This document shows, in pieces, positions 1 through 12,484 of a stretch of DNA of 64,000 nucleotides. The stretch's first letter is position 1. Every line of letters begins with the position of its first letter. Made by a program: the position numbers and the translations under genes. The notes below the pieces were generated by a model. That model did not search any database, was not told where the DNA came from, and was given only the letters and a program-made list of their open reading frames with translations. The stretch lies in assembly GCA_037954665.1 (NCBI GenBank), contig JBBMOL010000306.1:496001-560000 (forward strand), in the 5' to 3' direction. The DNA comes from Laguncularia racemosa. Its lineage: Eukaryota > Streptophyta > Magnoliopsida > Myrtales > Combretaceae.

Positions 1-795
1 AACCTAGGTTCAAAGCCTATGATGGCAGGAACTTGAAGAAGCACCCACTGGTCGCTAAGGAGAGAGGTAACTTATCATCTCAAACTCTAAGAAATCGGGA
101 TATTAAATTTTTTAAGTGTTTAGGGATTGGGCATATAACTTCTCAATGTCCAAATCAAAGAGTGATGATCATGTGCAAAGGTGGGGAGATTGAAACTGAT
201 GATGATGGCTCTGATTGTGCTAGTGATACTATGCCGTAATTAGAAGATGCTAATGATTGTGAATATGCTATAGAAGGTAGGTCATTGGTCATTATGTGGT
301 CCCTAAATGTGTGAGCTAAACAAGAAGAGAATGACAATGTACAGCGAGACAATATTTTTCACACTCGGTGCCATATACAAGACAGGGTATGCAGTTTGAT
401 CATAGATGGAGGTAGTTGTGTTAATGTAGCAAGTAACATACTTGTTGATAAATTAGGTTTGTCCACTGTGAAACATCCCAAGCCGTACAAGTTGTAATGG
501 TTGAATGAATGTAGAGAAGTGAAGGTGAATAAGCAGGTCCACGTGATGTTTCCAATAGGGAAATATATGGATAAGGTCCTTTGTGATGTTGTACCTATGC
601 ATGCTGGTCATCTTTTACTCGGAAGGCCTTGGCAATTTGATAGGAGAGCCATTCATGATAGGTACAAAAATCAGTACTCATTTGTAAAGGATGGAAGGAA
701 AGTTACATTGATGCCAATGATGCCAAACCAAGTGTATGAGGATCAACTACGGCTTAAAAAAAGCCATTTGTGAGGAAAGTGAGGTAGAAGCCGAG
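1..795 (+). pseudogene. Decayed Ty3/gypsy gag tail and protease (element G0)
   Basis: This is the end of a gag followed by an aspartic protease; the left side is cut by the window edge. A CCHC zinc-knuckle relic lies at about 108-149, but its first Cys codon now reads Phe (FFKC...H...C), so RNA binding would be lost. The protease active-site motif IIDGGSC is near 400-420 and the LLLGRPW motif near 615-640. Stops and frame changes (for example TAA at 237, TAA at 496) break it. After the protease the sequence runs directly into the LTR at 796, so RT, RNase H and integrase are absent. This could be a deletion derivative like the B elements further right. Family assignment is firm; the exact lineage is not resolved. 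Confidence 0.85.
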
Positions 796-1534
796 TGATA
801 CAAATGCTACTCCACATGCCACTAATGTTCAAGATAGTGACTTGGAGAATCATCTTGGAGATTTTAGCAAACCAATCATTAGGGCCCAAACTAAAAGACT
901 AAAGGAATAACTTCAATTATTTGTGCAAAAATGGGTTGATAATGGGCTATGCAAGCTTAGAGATTTTAAAGAGCCAAAGTTCATTAATTTAGTTGGGCTA
1001 AAAGATTAGCTTTAGATTTAGCCCATCTCATTTCTAGCCATCCAAGTAATGTCTAGATTTATTGAACCTTGGAACAACTCCTTGCAATAAATTTGAGCAG
1101 TTTTTCCAACCAGGTGGGAGTTACAAGAGTTAATTAGTGACACCACCTTGATTGTCTAGGTTCGATGTACTTTTGATGAAAAAACTCTATAAATAGGGTT
1201 GTTTAGTTTTGTTTTAATCATCATGTAAGTTGTATTGAGTTTCCAGATTGGAATATAAGAGAGTTTGTTTTCTTGTGTTTTTATGCATAAGGTGTTGAGT
1301 TGAATGCAATTGAGTTCATCTTTTGTATTTCAATTTTTAATCCCTATTTCTATTGTTCTTGAATACTTTGATCTTGGGTTCAAGGGGTAATTTTCAATTA
1401 TAACTTCAGTTCTTTTCACAAACGTGTTCTTGGGTAATTGAACAAACCGTTCTGATTACTTTAGTGAGAATCAAATTCTGATTTAATTGGTAATGAGTTC
1501 TAAGAAACAATTTGGGACTTGGGGTTCCGCATCA
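796..1534 (+). repeat. LTR shared by G0 (left) and G1 (right)
   Basis: A 739-bp LTR starting TGATAC and ending GCATCA. The right boundary is fixed by the primer-binding site two bases later; the left boundary comes from analogy with the A and B elements, where the LTR starts TGAT just after a purine tract. A TATA box (TATAAATA) lies at 1188-1195. The first about 115 bp continue the upstream frame and encode the motif PIIRAQTKRLKE before a TAA near 908. The left boundary is less sure than the right. Confidence 0.75.
1188..1195 (+). promoter_or_regulatory. TATA box of LTR 796-1534
   Basis: TATAAATA followed by GGG, placed about 340 bp before the LTR 3' end, as expected for a U3/R boundary. Confidence 0.6.
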
Positions 1535-1536
1535 TT

Positions 1537-1548
1537 TGGTATCAGAGC
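1537..1548 (+). promoter_or_regulatory. Primer-binding site of G1
   Basis: TGGTATCAGAGC is the standard plant primer site complementary to the 3' end of initiator Met-tRNA. It lies two bases after the LTR end. Confidence 0.9.
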
Positions 1549-2091
1549 AAGGTTCACCAAGTAATTCTATCCTTTTAATTTTCTGTTTCTTTCCATTAGC
1601 CTTATTGATCATCGTCTTGGTTGTTGATCTTGTTCTTGCTATTCACAAACCCAAAAAAAAAAAAAAAATCTGTTCTTGAAGTGTTTAGGTGTTAATTTGT
1701 AAGGAATTACAAGTTTCCTTCTTAAATTCAGTATTTGTCATTCTATTTCTTTACTAGTCATCATATACATCAAGTGTGTGTCTTTCTTTATTGGTTATTT
1801 TTCTTTGCTTCTATTTTTGTTTCCCATATCTTTATTGCTTATTTTTAGGATTTCTCTAATAAAATTAAATTACTTTAAGATCTTGATTGTTGTTTGATTT
1901 GGCCCTTACGTATAAAATCATAAAGATTGATTAGGTGGTAAAAGGCAAGAGAATGTGAGCTTAAAAGAGGGTAAAAACCAATTTGAGTTAAACACGAGAG
2001 AAGTGCTAATTACTACGAGGGAAACACGTAAGGGAGTGTTTGTGACGTTCTTATTTTTTCTTTTTTTTTTTATATATTTCAGATTGCAAAA
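1549..2091 (+). other. Leader of element G1, non-coding
   Basis: Untranslated leader between primer site and gag start. It holds A and T homopolymer runs (about 1651-1668 and 2051-2070) and no coding signal that I can see. Confidence 0.6.
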
Positions 2092-3300
2092 ATGGAAGGA
2101 AGTGGAGTAAGTGCACCAAAAGACCAAGCATTTCTTCTCAAGGCTATGCAACAACAGTTTGAGAGGATTCAACTTGTTCTTGGCAACATGAATGGCACGT
2201 TGGAGAAGCAACAAAACGAAATCAATGCCTTGCGTGAAGGGGCTACCTAAAACAATCCAAGGGCAAGGAGGCAACCTACACATCAATATGTAGAAGAGTC
2301 TGAAGAGGAATTTGACGATCAAGCTACCTTAGTCAATGAAGGCAGAAATTATGGAAGAGGTAGGAGGAACCAAAATGATCTTTATAGGAATATTGGGAGT
2401 ATCAAAATGAAAATTCCATCCTTTATGGGGAAGAATGATCCGGATGCATATATGGAGTGGGAGCGAAAAGTGGAATTAATCTTTAAATGTCACAATTACT
2501 TGGAGGAAAAGAAAATAAAACTTGCAGTGGTGGAGTTTGGAGAATATGCACTTGTATGGTGGGATCAACTTCTTGTAAGTAGGAGGGGAAATGTTGAAAG
2601 ACCTATCCAAACTTAGTTTGAAATGAAGGCTATCATGAGACACAGATTTGTTCCAAGCCATTATTATAGGGACTTGCACCAAAGATTGCAAAGCCTTATT
2701 CAAGAAACAAAGAGTGTGGAGGAATACTACAAGGAAATGGAGATTGCGATGATCCAAGCAAATATAGAGGAAGATAGAGAGGCCACTATAGCAAGGTTTC
2801 TCAATGGACTTAATAAGGACATAGCCGACAGAGTGGAGTTGCAACACTATGTAGAGATAGAAGATATGGTGCACCTGGCTATGAAGATAGAAAGGCAATT
2901 GCAGCGCAAAGGGAAGGGGAAACAAGCCAACACATTTTTGGCTCAAAACAATACTTGGAGGTCGAATTGGAGAAATGATAACAAGGCTACCCAAACAAAA
3001 AGGATGTGAAGGCATAACCATTTCAATCATTTGACAGTAAAAATAAAGGTACTACTTCTGTTAAAAACTCTAGAAGCCGTGACATTAAGTGTTTTAGGTG
3101 TTTGGGGTATGGGCACATAGCATCTCAATGCCCAAATAAAAAGGTAATGGTGATGCGTAGAAATGAGGTAGAGACGGATGAGGAAAGTGATGATGTGGAT
3201 CAGATGCCTCCTTTAGATAATTGTAGTGATGTTGAGTTGTCTACTGAGGGACAATTGTTGGTTACCAGGCATGCTCTTAACGTGCAAGTGAAAGAGGATA
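2092..3300 (+). pseudogene. Gag of Ty3/gypsy element G1, broken
   Basis: Gag forms the capsid of the retrotransposon particle. Translation from ATG 2092 gives an acidic N-terminus, then the retrotransposon gag domain (MKIPSFMGKNDPDAY start near 2407, RFVPSHYYRDL near 2645), then a CCHC zinc knuckle CFRCLGYGHIASQC at about 3091-3132. Breaks: TAA at 2248-2250, TAG at 2614-2616, a one-base deletion near 3000 that shifts the frame before the zinc knuckle, and a small deletion near 3310 just before the protease. A near-identical copy of the middle part lies inverted at 4616-5319. Confidence 0.9.
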
Positions 3301-4615
3301 GTGAGGGGGTTAGATTGCAAAGGGAAAGTGTGTAGTTTGATAATTGATGGGGGTAGTTGTGTGAATGTGGCTAGTACTTTATTTGTGAATAAGTTGGGAT
3401 TGGAAACTACTAAACATCCAAGACCTTATAAATTGCAATGGCTTAACAATAGTGGGGAAGTGAAGGTTACTAAACAAGTGAGGGTTCCATTTGCTATTGG
3501 AAGGTACCATGATGAGGTTACCTATGATGTTGTTCCTATGCAAGCTAGTCACTTGTTGTTAGGTAGGCCATGGCAGTGGGATAGGAGAGTGAACCATGAT
3601 GGGTATCTTAATAGGTACATGGTGGAGAAAGAAGGCAAAAAGCATACTCTTCTTCCTTTGACTCCTAAACAAATCATTGAAGATCAATTGCAACTTGAGA
3701 AGTCTCATGCAAAGTTTCTTCAAAAAGAGGTCGAGAGAAAAAGAAAAGAAAGTGGAAAAGAAAAAGAGAAAAGTGAGAAAAAAGAAGATGAGAAGAAGAG
3801 TGAAAAAGAGAGAGTGAGTGAGGAGCATTCAGCCATAGAAAGAAAAGAGGAAAACACAATGAGTTTCTATGTAAAAAATGAGGGACGTGAGGAAGGCTTT
3901 AATCACTCATAAGCCAATGATTGTACTTTTGTACAAGGAGGCTTATTTTTCTACTAACGACATTGATCCTTCTTTGCCAAGTGTTGTTGTTGATGTTCTG
4001 CAGGAATACAATGATGTTTTTCCCAATGATTTACCTCAAGGTTTACCACCTTTAAGAGGGATAGAACATCAAATTGATCTCATTCCTGGGGCTGCCATTC
4101 CACATAGGCCAGCATCTAGAAGCAATCCTGAGGAAACAAAAGAACTACAAAAGCAAGTGGATGAGCTCTTGATGAAGGGACATATAAGAGAAAGTCTAAG
4201 CCCATGTGTAGTACTTGTATTGTTGGTACCAAAGAAGGATGGAAGTTAGCGTATGTGTGTAGATTGTAGAGCTGTCAACAAAATAACGGTAAAATATCGA
4301 CACCCTATACCTCGACTTGATGACATGTTAGATAAGTTGCATGGTGCATGTGTCTTTTTAAAAATTGATTTGAAAAGTGGTTATCACCAAATTAGAATGA
4401 AACCAGGTGATGAGTGGAAAACCGCTTTTAAAACAAAACATGGATTGTGTGAGTGGTTGGTAATGCCTTTTGGCCTAACCAATGCACTTAGTACATTTAT
4501 GCGCTTAATGAACCATGTTTTACGTGAGCTTAACGGAAAGTTTATGGTTGTCTATTTTGATGACATTCTAGTGTATAGCAAATCCGTTGATGAGCATGTT
4601 ATGTATTTAAAATGA
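3301..4615 (+). pseudogene. Protease and truncated RT of element G1
   Basis: Continuation of the G1 polyprotein. The protease shows IIDGGSC near 3343 and LLLGRPWQWDRR near 3555-3590. A very charged Lys/Glu linker follows (about 3715-3860), then the RT start (KALITHKPM..., VPKKDGS). RT holds the first catalytic Asp in LKIDLKSGYHQI (Asp codon 4367-4369) and the catalytic YFDD box (4553-4564), the only one I found in the window. A frame change near 3880 and a TAG at 4247-4249 break it. RT stops about 17 residues after YFDD, where an inverted gag fragment is joined. RNase H and integrase are missing. Confidence 0.9.
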
Positions 4616-5319
4616 TGCGCTTAAGAGCATGCCTAGTAACCAACAATTGTCCCTCAGTAGGTAACTCAACATCACTACAATTATCCAAAGGAGGCATCTC
4701 ATCCTCATCATCACTTTCCTCATCCGTCTCTACCCCATTTCCATGCATCACCATTACCTTTTTGTTTGGGCATTGAGATGCTATGTGCCCATACCCCAAA
4801 CACCTAAAACACTTAATGTCATGGCTTCTAGAGTTTTGGACAGAAGTAGTACCTTTATTTTTACTGTCAAATGATTGAAATGGTTGTTTCTTCGCATCCT
4901 TCTTTGTTTGGGCAGCCTTGTTATCATTTCTCCAATTCGACCTCCAAGTATTGTTTTGAGCCGAAAATGTGTTGGCTTGTTTCCCTTTCCCTTTGCGCTG
5001 CAATTGCTTTTCTATCTTTATAGCCATGTGCACCATATCTTCTATCTCTATATAGTGTTGCAACTCCACTCTGTCGGCTATATACTTATTAAGTCCATTG
5101 AGAAACCTTGCCATGGTGATCTCTCTATCTTCCTCTATATTTGCTCGAATCATCGCAATCTCCATTTCCTTGTAGTATTCCTCCACACTCTTTGTTCCTT
5201 GAACAAGGCTTTGCAATCTTTGGTGCAAGTCCCTATAATAATGGCTTGGAACAAATCTGCGTCTCATGATAGCCTTCATTTCAAACCAAGTTTGGATAGG
5301 TCTTTCACCATTTCTAGTC
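4616..5319 (-). pseudogene. Inverted gag fragment, open frame
   Basis: Minus-strand gag fragment covering the same stretch as about 2590-3286 on the plus strand and almost identical to it in protein. It is open without a stop for about 235 codons and includes the retro-gag segment (RRRFVPSHYYRDLHQRLQSL) and an intact zinc knuckle CFRCLGYGHIASQC. It has no start region and no protease. Its right end runs straight into T-rich simple sequence. With the plus-strand copy it forms two 0.7-kb arms about 1.3 kb apart. Confidence 0.9.
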
Positions 5320-8300
5320 GATTTTTTTACTTTCTGCTTTTTCATTTTAGATTGTTTTCATTTTTTTTTTTCATTTATTCAAATTATGACTTTTTGCTTT
5401 TTAACATCCCCATTTGTTTTAGTTTTTTATTTTCCATTTTTTAATTCTTAGATATTTAGGTTTTTTATTATTTCATTTTTATTTTTTTTACTTATTGACT
5501 TTTTGATTTTATGGTTTTGCCATTTTTTATTTTTTATTTCTAATTTTTTCGTTCCCTGATTTTTTTATTTTTTTATAACTTTTGATTTTTTTTTGGATTT
5601 TTTTTGTTTTTTTTTTCATTTTATGATTTTTTTATTTTCATTTTTTCATTCTTTAATTTTTTATTTTTTTATTGCTCAAAATTGTTTTTTGACTTTTTGA
5701 TTTTTTTTATTGTTTCACTTTTTTCATTTTATCATTTGACTTTTTATTTTTCATTTTTTTGGTTTTTTGATTTCTTGAATTTTCATTTTTCTTAATTTTT
5801 CATTATTTTCATTTATGTGATATTTTGATTTCTTGATTTTTTTTAGTTTCTATTTTTTAGAGTTTTTTATTTTCCAATTTTTTAATTACTTTTCATTTTT
5901 TTTCCCTTTTGATTATAGATTTTTTTTATTTTTTTATTGTTTTCATTTTTACATTTCCATTTCTTCATTTTTCATTTTTCATTTTTTTTCCTTTTTTTGA
6001 TTTCTTCATTTTTCCATTTTATAATTTTTAAGTTTTCATTTTTATATTTTTTCATGTTTTGATGTGTTCATTTTTTTTTTTCAATTTTGATTTGTTAATT
6101 TTTTTATCATTTTTTTATTTTTGATTTTTCTTTCATATTATGATTTTATGACTTTGTGATTTTTTTTTTCAATTTTTTTTTTACTTTTCAAATTACGATT
6201 TTGTGATTTTTTATTTTTTGATTTTTTTTTCTTTTTACTTTTATTTTTTAAAACTTTTTTATACGTTGATTTTTTTATTTTTATTTTTTGCAATTTTGAC
6301 TACTTTATTTCATCTTTTTTTTTAGTGTTTGACTCTTTTATTTTTCTACTTTTTTTATTTTTATTTTCTTGATTTTTTTAATTTTTTATTATTTTTCGAT
6401 TTTCTGATTTTTAATTTTTTTAATTTTAATTTTTTACATTTCTTCATTTTTTGATTTCATAATTTTTTGTTTCGATATTTTTTTCATTTTTTTGACATTT
6501 GACTCTCGATTTGTTTTTTAGTTTTTGAGTTTTGATTTTTGATTTTTCCTTTTTTTTTCATTTTTTAATTTGAGTTTTTTATTTTCCATGCTTTTTTGCT
6601 GTTCACTTTTTCATTCTTTGACTTTTGATTTTTTTCATTTGTTTATTTTTTTATTTTTCATCTTTTGATTTTGATTTTTTAATTTTTCAGTTCTTATTTT
6701 TTTTTTCATTTTTTTATTTTTCACTTTAATTACTTATTTATTTATTTTATTTTTTAGTTTGCTGATTTTTTTATTTTTCTTTTTTTCAATATCCTGGTTT
6801 TTTTTAGTTGTTATTTTTTCTATTTTTTTATTTTTGGTTTCTTTAGCATTTTTATTTTTTAGTTTTACGAATTTTTTATTTTCTTATTTTTTTTTTGTTT
6901 CTGATTTGTTCATTACTTCCATTTTTTTATTTTTTGATTATGGATCTTTTATTTTTCTTATTTTGACTTTTTTATTTTTTTAATTTCTTTGTTTTTTTAT
7001 TTTTTTACATTTTATTTTTTATTTTCCTATTTTGTTATTGTTTAAGTTTTCATTTTTTTATTAGTTTTCCATAATTTCTTGACTTTTCCATATTTCAGCT
7101 TTCATTTTTTTTTTTGCTTTTCAATTTTTATTTTTTTCACTTTTTCATTTTTTCATTTTTCAATTTTTGATGTTTTCATTTTTAATATTTTCTAATTTAT
7201 TGATGTTTTTTTATTGATTTTTTTATAGTTTTGACTTTTTTTATTAATTTTTTATCTTTTATTTTTTATTTTTTCATTTTTTTATTTTCTGAATTTTTTT
7301 TATTTTTGATGTTTTAATTTTTTTTAAGTTTTGATTTTTGATTTTTTTAGAAAAATTTCATATTTTGATTTTTTTTATGTTTTGACTTTTAAATTCTTCA
7401 TTTTTTACTTTTATTTTTTTTTTTATTTTTATGATTTTTTTTATTGTTTGAAATTTTGATTTTTTTTATTTTCATTTTATTGTATGATTTTTGTTTTCAT
7501 TTTTTGATTGCTTGATTTTTTTTATTCTCCATTTCTTCATTTTTTTATTTTTTATTTTCTAATTTTTCATTTTTCATGTTTCATTTTTTTATTTTTTGGG
7601 CTTTTTCTTTCAGTTTTTGATTTTCGATTTTTTGATTTTTTGATTTTTTTTTTCTATTTCTCTTCTTTCTTTTTTTCTTTTTGATTTTTGATTTTTGTTG
7701 TTTTGATTTTTTTTTAATTTTTAAAATTTTTCCAGTTTTTATCTTTTTCATTTTTCCTTTTTATCTATTTTTAAAAATTTTTTAGTTTTGATTTTTGATT
7801 TTTTTTATTTTCCATTTTTTTTTGCTTTCACTTTTTCATTTTTCTGCTTTTGTTTTTTTTTTTATTCCACTTTTTTTTCACTTTCGATTTTTTTTTATTT
7901 TTTAGTTGGTTGATTTTTTTTATTTTTCTTTTTTTCATCTCTTGATTTTTGATTTTTTTTTCAGTTTTTATTTTTTTTTCTATTTTATGATTTAGTTTTG
8001 ATTTTTGATCCTTTTTTTTTAATTTTGATTTTTCGAGTTTTGATTTTTCATTTCTTTACTTTTTTATTTTTTCATATTTTAGTTTTGATTTTTGATTTTT
8101 TTAATTTTTTATTTTTTGAATTTTCATTTTTTATTTTGTTTACTTTTGACTTTTTTAATTTTTCTACTTTTGATCTTTTCCATTTATCCTTTAATTTTCT
8201 TTTTTTTTTTTATTTTTTAGAATGTTTTAAGTGTTCATTTTCTCATTTTTTTTTTCATTTTTATGATTCTTGAATTTTTCATTTTTAGAATTTCCATTTT

Positions 8301-11052
8301 TTTCTTTTTTAATTTTGCGATTTTTTAATTTTTTGGTTAGTTCATTTTTTTTTTCGTTTTTTGACATTTGTTTTCTTTTCACTTTTTATATGTTGATTTT
8401 TTTTTTTTCTATTCTAATTTAACAGTTTTTATTGCATCTTTTTTTTTTTTAGTATTTGATTTTGAGATTTTCATTTTTTTTTACTTTTTCCTTTTTCCCT
8501 CTTGATTTTCTTTTTTTTTTTCACTTTTTCTATTTTTCATTTTTTCCATTTGTTCATTTCTTGATTTCATAATTTTTTTATTTCTTTTATGTTTCATTTT
8601 ACATATTTTTACATTTTTTGATATTTCATTTTTTTTGGGTGTTTGACTTTGGATATTTTTATTATTGATTTGTTTGTATTTTTTTACATTTTCCTTTTTA
8701 TTTTTTTCATTTTTCATTTTTTTAATTTTATTTTTATAATTTTCCATTTTTTTGTTGTTTTTTTTCATTTTTTGACTTTGGATTTTTTTCATAAGTCATT
8801 TTTTTATTTTATTATTTAATTTTTATTTTTTGATTCTATGATTTTTCAATTTTCCTTTTTTTCTTCTTTTTTATCTATTTGATTTTTTTATTTCTTCATT
8901 TTCTAATTTTTCCTTTTTTTTCACATTATGATTTTTGATTTTTTTATTTGTTCATTTTTTTCGTTTTCTTACTTTTGATTTTTTTTTCTTTTTCATCCAT
9001 CCTTTTGGATTTTTTGATATTTTGATTGTTTTTTAGTGTATGACTTTTTTTATTATTTTTTTTATTTCTATTTTTTTATTTTTTTTACTTTTTCTTTTTT
9101 CATTTTCAATTTTCTTGATTTTTTATTATTTGACTTTTGTTTACGTTAATTTTTTCCATTTCTTCTATTTTTGAAAATTTTTGTCTTGATTTTATTTTCA
9201 TTTTTTGCTCTATTTGACTTTTCATTTTTTTATTTTTCATTTTTTGATTTTTTTCTCATTTTCCTTTTTTAATTTTCAATTTTTTCTTTTTCTTTTTCGT
9301 TATTCTCTTTGTTCATTTGTCGATTTTTTTTTTATTTTTGATTTTGTGATTTTTGAATTTTTTATTTTTCTATTTTTTTTCATATCTTTATTTTTTTTGT
9401 TTTATTTTTTTCTATTTTACGATTTTTTTCTTTTTTAAGATTTTTTGGTTTTTGGATTTTTTATTTTTGATGTTTAGATTTTTTTATCTTTTGACTTTTT
9501 GATTTTTCATTTCTTCGATTTTTATTTTTTTATATTTTAGTTTTGAGTTTCCTTTTTTATATTGGTTGAGTTTTTATTTTGTTCATTTTTGGTTTTTATC
9601 TTTTCATTTTATTATTTTTGATTTATTAGTTTTTTTTATTTCTTGACTTTTCCATATTTCAGATTTAATTTTTTTTTTTTTGCTTCTTATTTTTTATATT
9701 TTTTTTGACTTTTTATATGTTCATTTTTTTTTTGCTATTTCGTTCTTTTTTTTATTTCTTCTTTTTTTTAGTGTTTGACTTTCTTATTATTTTCATGTTT
9801 TGATTTTTAAATTTTTCTATTTTTTTCATTTTTTAAATTTTTAATTTTTGATTTTCTTATTTTTTTTCTAATTTTAATTTTTTCCATTTCTACTTTTTAT
9901 GATTTCATAATTTTTTTGTTTTTATTTTTTATTGTTGATTTTTCCTTCTTTTTTTTCATTTTTTATTTTTTCCCATTTGCCTTTTTTATTTTTTAATTTT
10001 TTAATTTGAGTTTTTTTATTTTCCATTTTTTTTCACTTTTTCATTTTTTTTCATTTGTCGATTTTTTTTATTTTTCAATTTTTCATTTCTTAATATTTTA
10101 TTTTGAATTTTCAATTTTTTTTTCACTTTTTGATTTTTTTATTTTCCGCTGTCAATTTTTTTATTTTTTAGTTTGTTGATTCTTTTATTTTTCTTTTTTT
10201 TTTTCATATCTTGATTTTTTTTTTTTGGTTTCTTTAGATGATTTGGTTTTTTGATGTTTTGTTTTTCTTTTTTAATTTTTGATTTTTTTCATTGTTTCAA
10301 TTTTTGTTTTTTGATTTTTGATCTTTTGTTTTCTTTTTTTTTTTTCACTTTTGACATTTCATTTCTTAGATTTTTATTTTTTCATATTTTGGTTTTGATT
10401 TTCCCTTCTTTTTGTTGTTTGAGTTTTTATTTTTTTTTCCATTTTTTCATTTTTTCATTTCTTGACTTTTCCATATTTCAGATTTGATTTTTTTTTTTTT
10501 TTGCTTTTTCTTTTTGGTTTTTTTCTCTTTTTCAATTTTTTATTTTTCATATTTCATATATTTTTATTTTATGTGTTTTCAACTTTTTGATACTTTCATT
10601 ACTTCAATTTTTGTTTCATTGATTTTTTATTACTTTTTTCTCATTTTTTTTTCAATTTTTCATTTTTTTACTTTTTTATTTTTATTTTTTTTCAGTTTTT
10701 AATTTTCATTTTTTATTAATTTAATTGTTTTTTTTATTTTTGATCTTTTGAATTTTTCACTTTCAAAATTTTTTATTTTATGGTTTGAATTTTTCTTTTT
10801 TTTTTGTTTTTTTTTTCATATTTTTATTTTTGATTTTTTGATTTTTTCTTTAGTTGATTTTTTAATTTTTGATTTGATTTTTTTTTATTTTCATGATTTT
10901 TTTATTTTTTATTGTTTGTAATTTTCTTTTTATTATATGTTTTTTTTTTCATTTTTTGATTGCTTCATTTTTTTTATTTTCCATTTTTTCATTCCTTCAT
11001 TTTTTTCATTAATTTTTTTAGTTTTCATGTTTCTTTTTTGCTTTTTTAATTT
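5320..11052. repeat. T-rich degenerate simple-sequence tract, 5.7 kb
   Basis: The plus strand is almost only T runs of 4-10 bases separated by CA, GA or A (pattern TTTTTTCATTTTTTGATTTT). There is no fixed unit. Long frames on both strands are low-complexity (Phe/Leu/Ile/Ser on plus, Lys/Asn/Met on minus) and I read none as genes. The left edge abuts the gag fragment; the right edge abuts a copia-like LTR, after which the same sequence type resumes. Confidence 0.95.
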
Positions 11053-12462
11053 TGTTAGAATTTATGGTTTGTTGGTCCCAATTAGATTAATCAAGAGGGG
11101 GGTGAATTGATTAATTACTTAAAATTTCACTTTTTCGCAAATCAACCAAAACTCTTGACTAATGAAATCAAGTGAATAACAATAACGAAGAACAATAATG
11201 TGCAGTAAAATAAAAGTAGAGAAGAGTAGAATGCTCAGATATTTATAGAGGTTCCACCTTGAGCGTCAGTCCTCTCTTCCAACTCCACGCCGGGGTCCCG
11301 GTTGTCTATACTGGTTGTGTTTCACTATATCAAACAAATCAAAGATACACAACACAAGCCTCTTCAAGGTAAAGTCTCACTGTTAAGTCTTTCTAGCTTC
11401 TTCACTAAGCTAATCACTCAACTACAGTGATGAAACAACAAACAATTCCCTTTCCACGAAAGGAATCTCAATAACATCAATGAGAAATAACAAATTTCCT
11501 TTAAATCACATATATATGTAAAGATATTTGCTTGAAGATGTATGAATCTTTTCTTCTCGTGTATATTTTTCTTTCAATAACGTTCCTTTTCTGTGTTGTT
11601 TTTTTCTTTTTCTAACGTTCTCTTTTCCACGTTTTGAATTAAACACTTTATATATGGAGAAAACATAACGGCTCCTTTCCATGTGATAATCTTGAATTTA
11701 TTTTTGAATTTTCAATTAAAAAATAAGTTGAATCTGTTGAGGAAGATCTGCATTTGTGATATTCTTGATGAGGATAAGTTTGGATAATTTGTTTGACCGA
11801 GATCTTCTTTGGATATATCTCTTGGATCAAGTTTGTTGAAGATATCCCTCACATTGTGGAACCATATCTTGATATAACAACCATATCTCTTATCCTTATC
11901 TTTGTAACTGCTCGATCTCCCAAAATATAGTACAAATATCCAATTTTAAATCTGGATAAAACTTGTAAATCTTATATGATCTCACTTTATCATAAAATGA
12001 AATCTTTGAATAAAATCTTGTAAAACTTGATGTAAATTAAAAAAACCTTTGATATAAAATCCAACTTTAGTAAAACACATCAAGTATGTTACCCAAAAAT
12101 ACTTGACACGTGGAGCTAGGCCTTGAAATTTATTAAAACTATCGATATAAAATTTAGAACGTAATTTGGAAAAATTCGTAACAAACATGAAAGGTTCTGA
12201 AAGTGCTTCTGAAGCAAACCTGTTAACTGTCCTGAAGGTTCTGAAAGTGCTTCTGAAAGGTTATCACGATAACTACGGATATATTACACAACTTTTGAAA
12301 CACCTTCTGTCAGAACAAAAATAGCTTATATAATACTTTTGAAGATTCTGAACAAGCTTTTGTCTCCTTGTTTAACTTTAGAAAAAATTACGTACTATCT
12401 TAAACATTCGTTACACTTATTCCTCTTTTGTTAACATCAAAACTAAATTAGAGAACTTAACA
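11053..12462 (-). mobile_element. Ty1/copia-like LTR, truncated element end
   Basis: A 1,410-bp island inside the T-rich tract. Read on the minus strand it starts TGTTAAG and ends CTAACA. Just upstream (12463-12472) is a polypurine tract, AAGGGGAGAA, so this is a 3' LTR. A TATA box (CTATAAATA, minus) lies near 11238-11246, about 190 bp before the LTR end. The end region with a CCCCCC run next to a TTGGGACCAACA-like block resembles Sirevirus/copia LTRs, which is a recollection of family style and not a search result. No coding region is left and no TSD can be seen. Confidence 0.7.
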
Positions 12463-12472
12463 TTCTCCCCTT
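12463..12472 (-). promoter_or_regulatory. Polypurine tract of the copia-like element
   Basis: AAGGGGAGAA on the minus strand, directly before the LTR start. About 12 bp of internal sequence remain beyond it (12473-12484) before T-rich DNA starts. Confidence 0.6.
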
Positions 12473-12484
12473 AACATCAACATG

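Noticed and set aside
1108..1140. LTR start at the GGTGGGAG purine stretch near 1112
   Set aside because: It does not fit the TGAT...ATCA end pattern, and the TATA box would lie too close to the start. The start at 796 gives a normal U3 and agrees with the A and B elements.
5320..11052. Phe/Leu/Ile-rich frames that look like membrane proteins
   Set aside because: Translation of T runs gives hydrophobic strings automatically. There is no codon structure and every frame looks the same.
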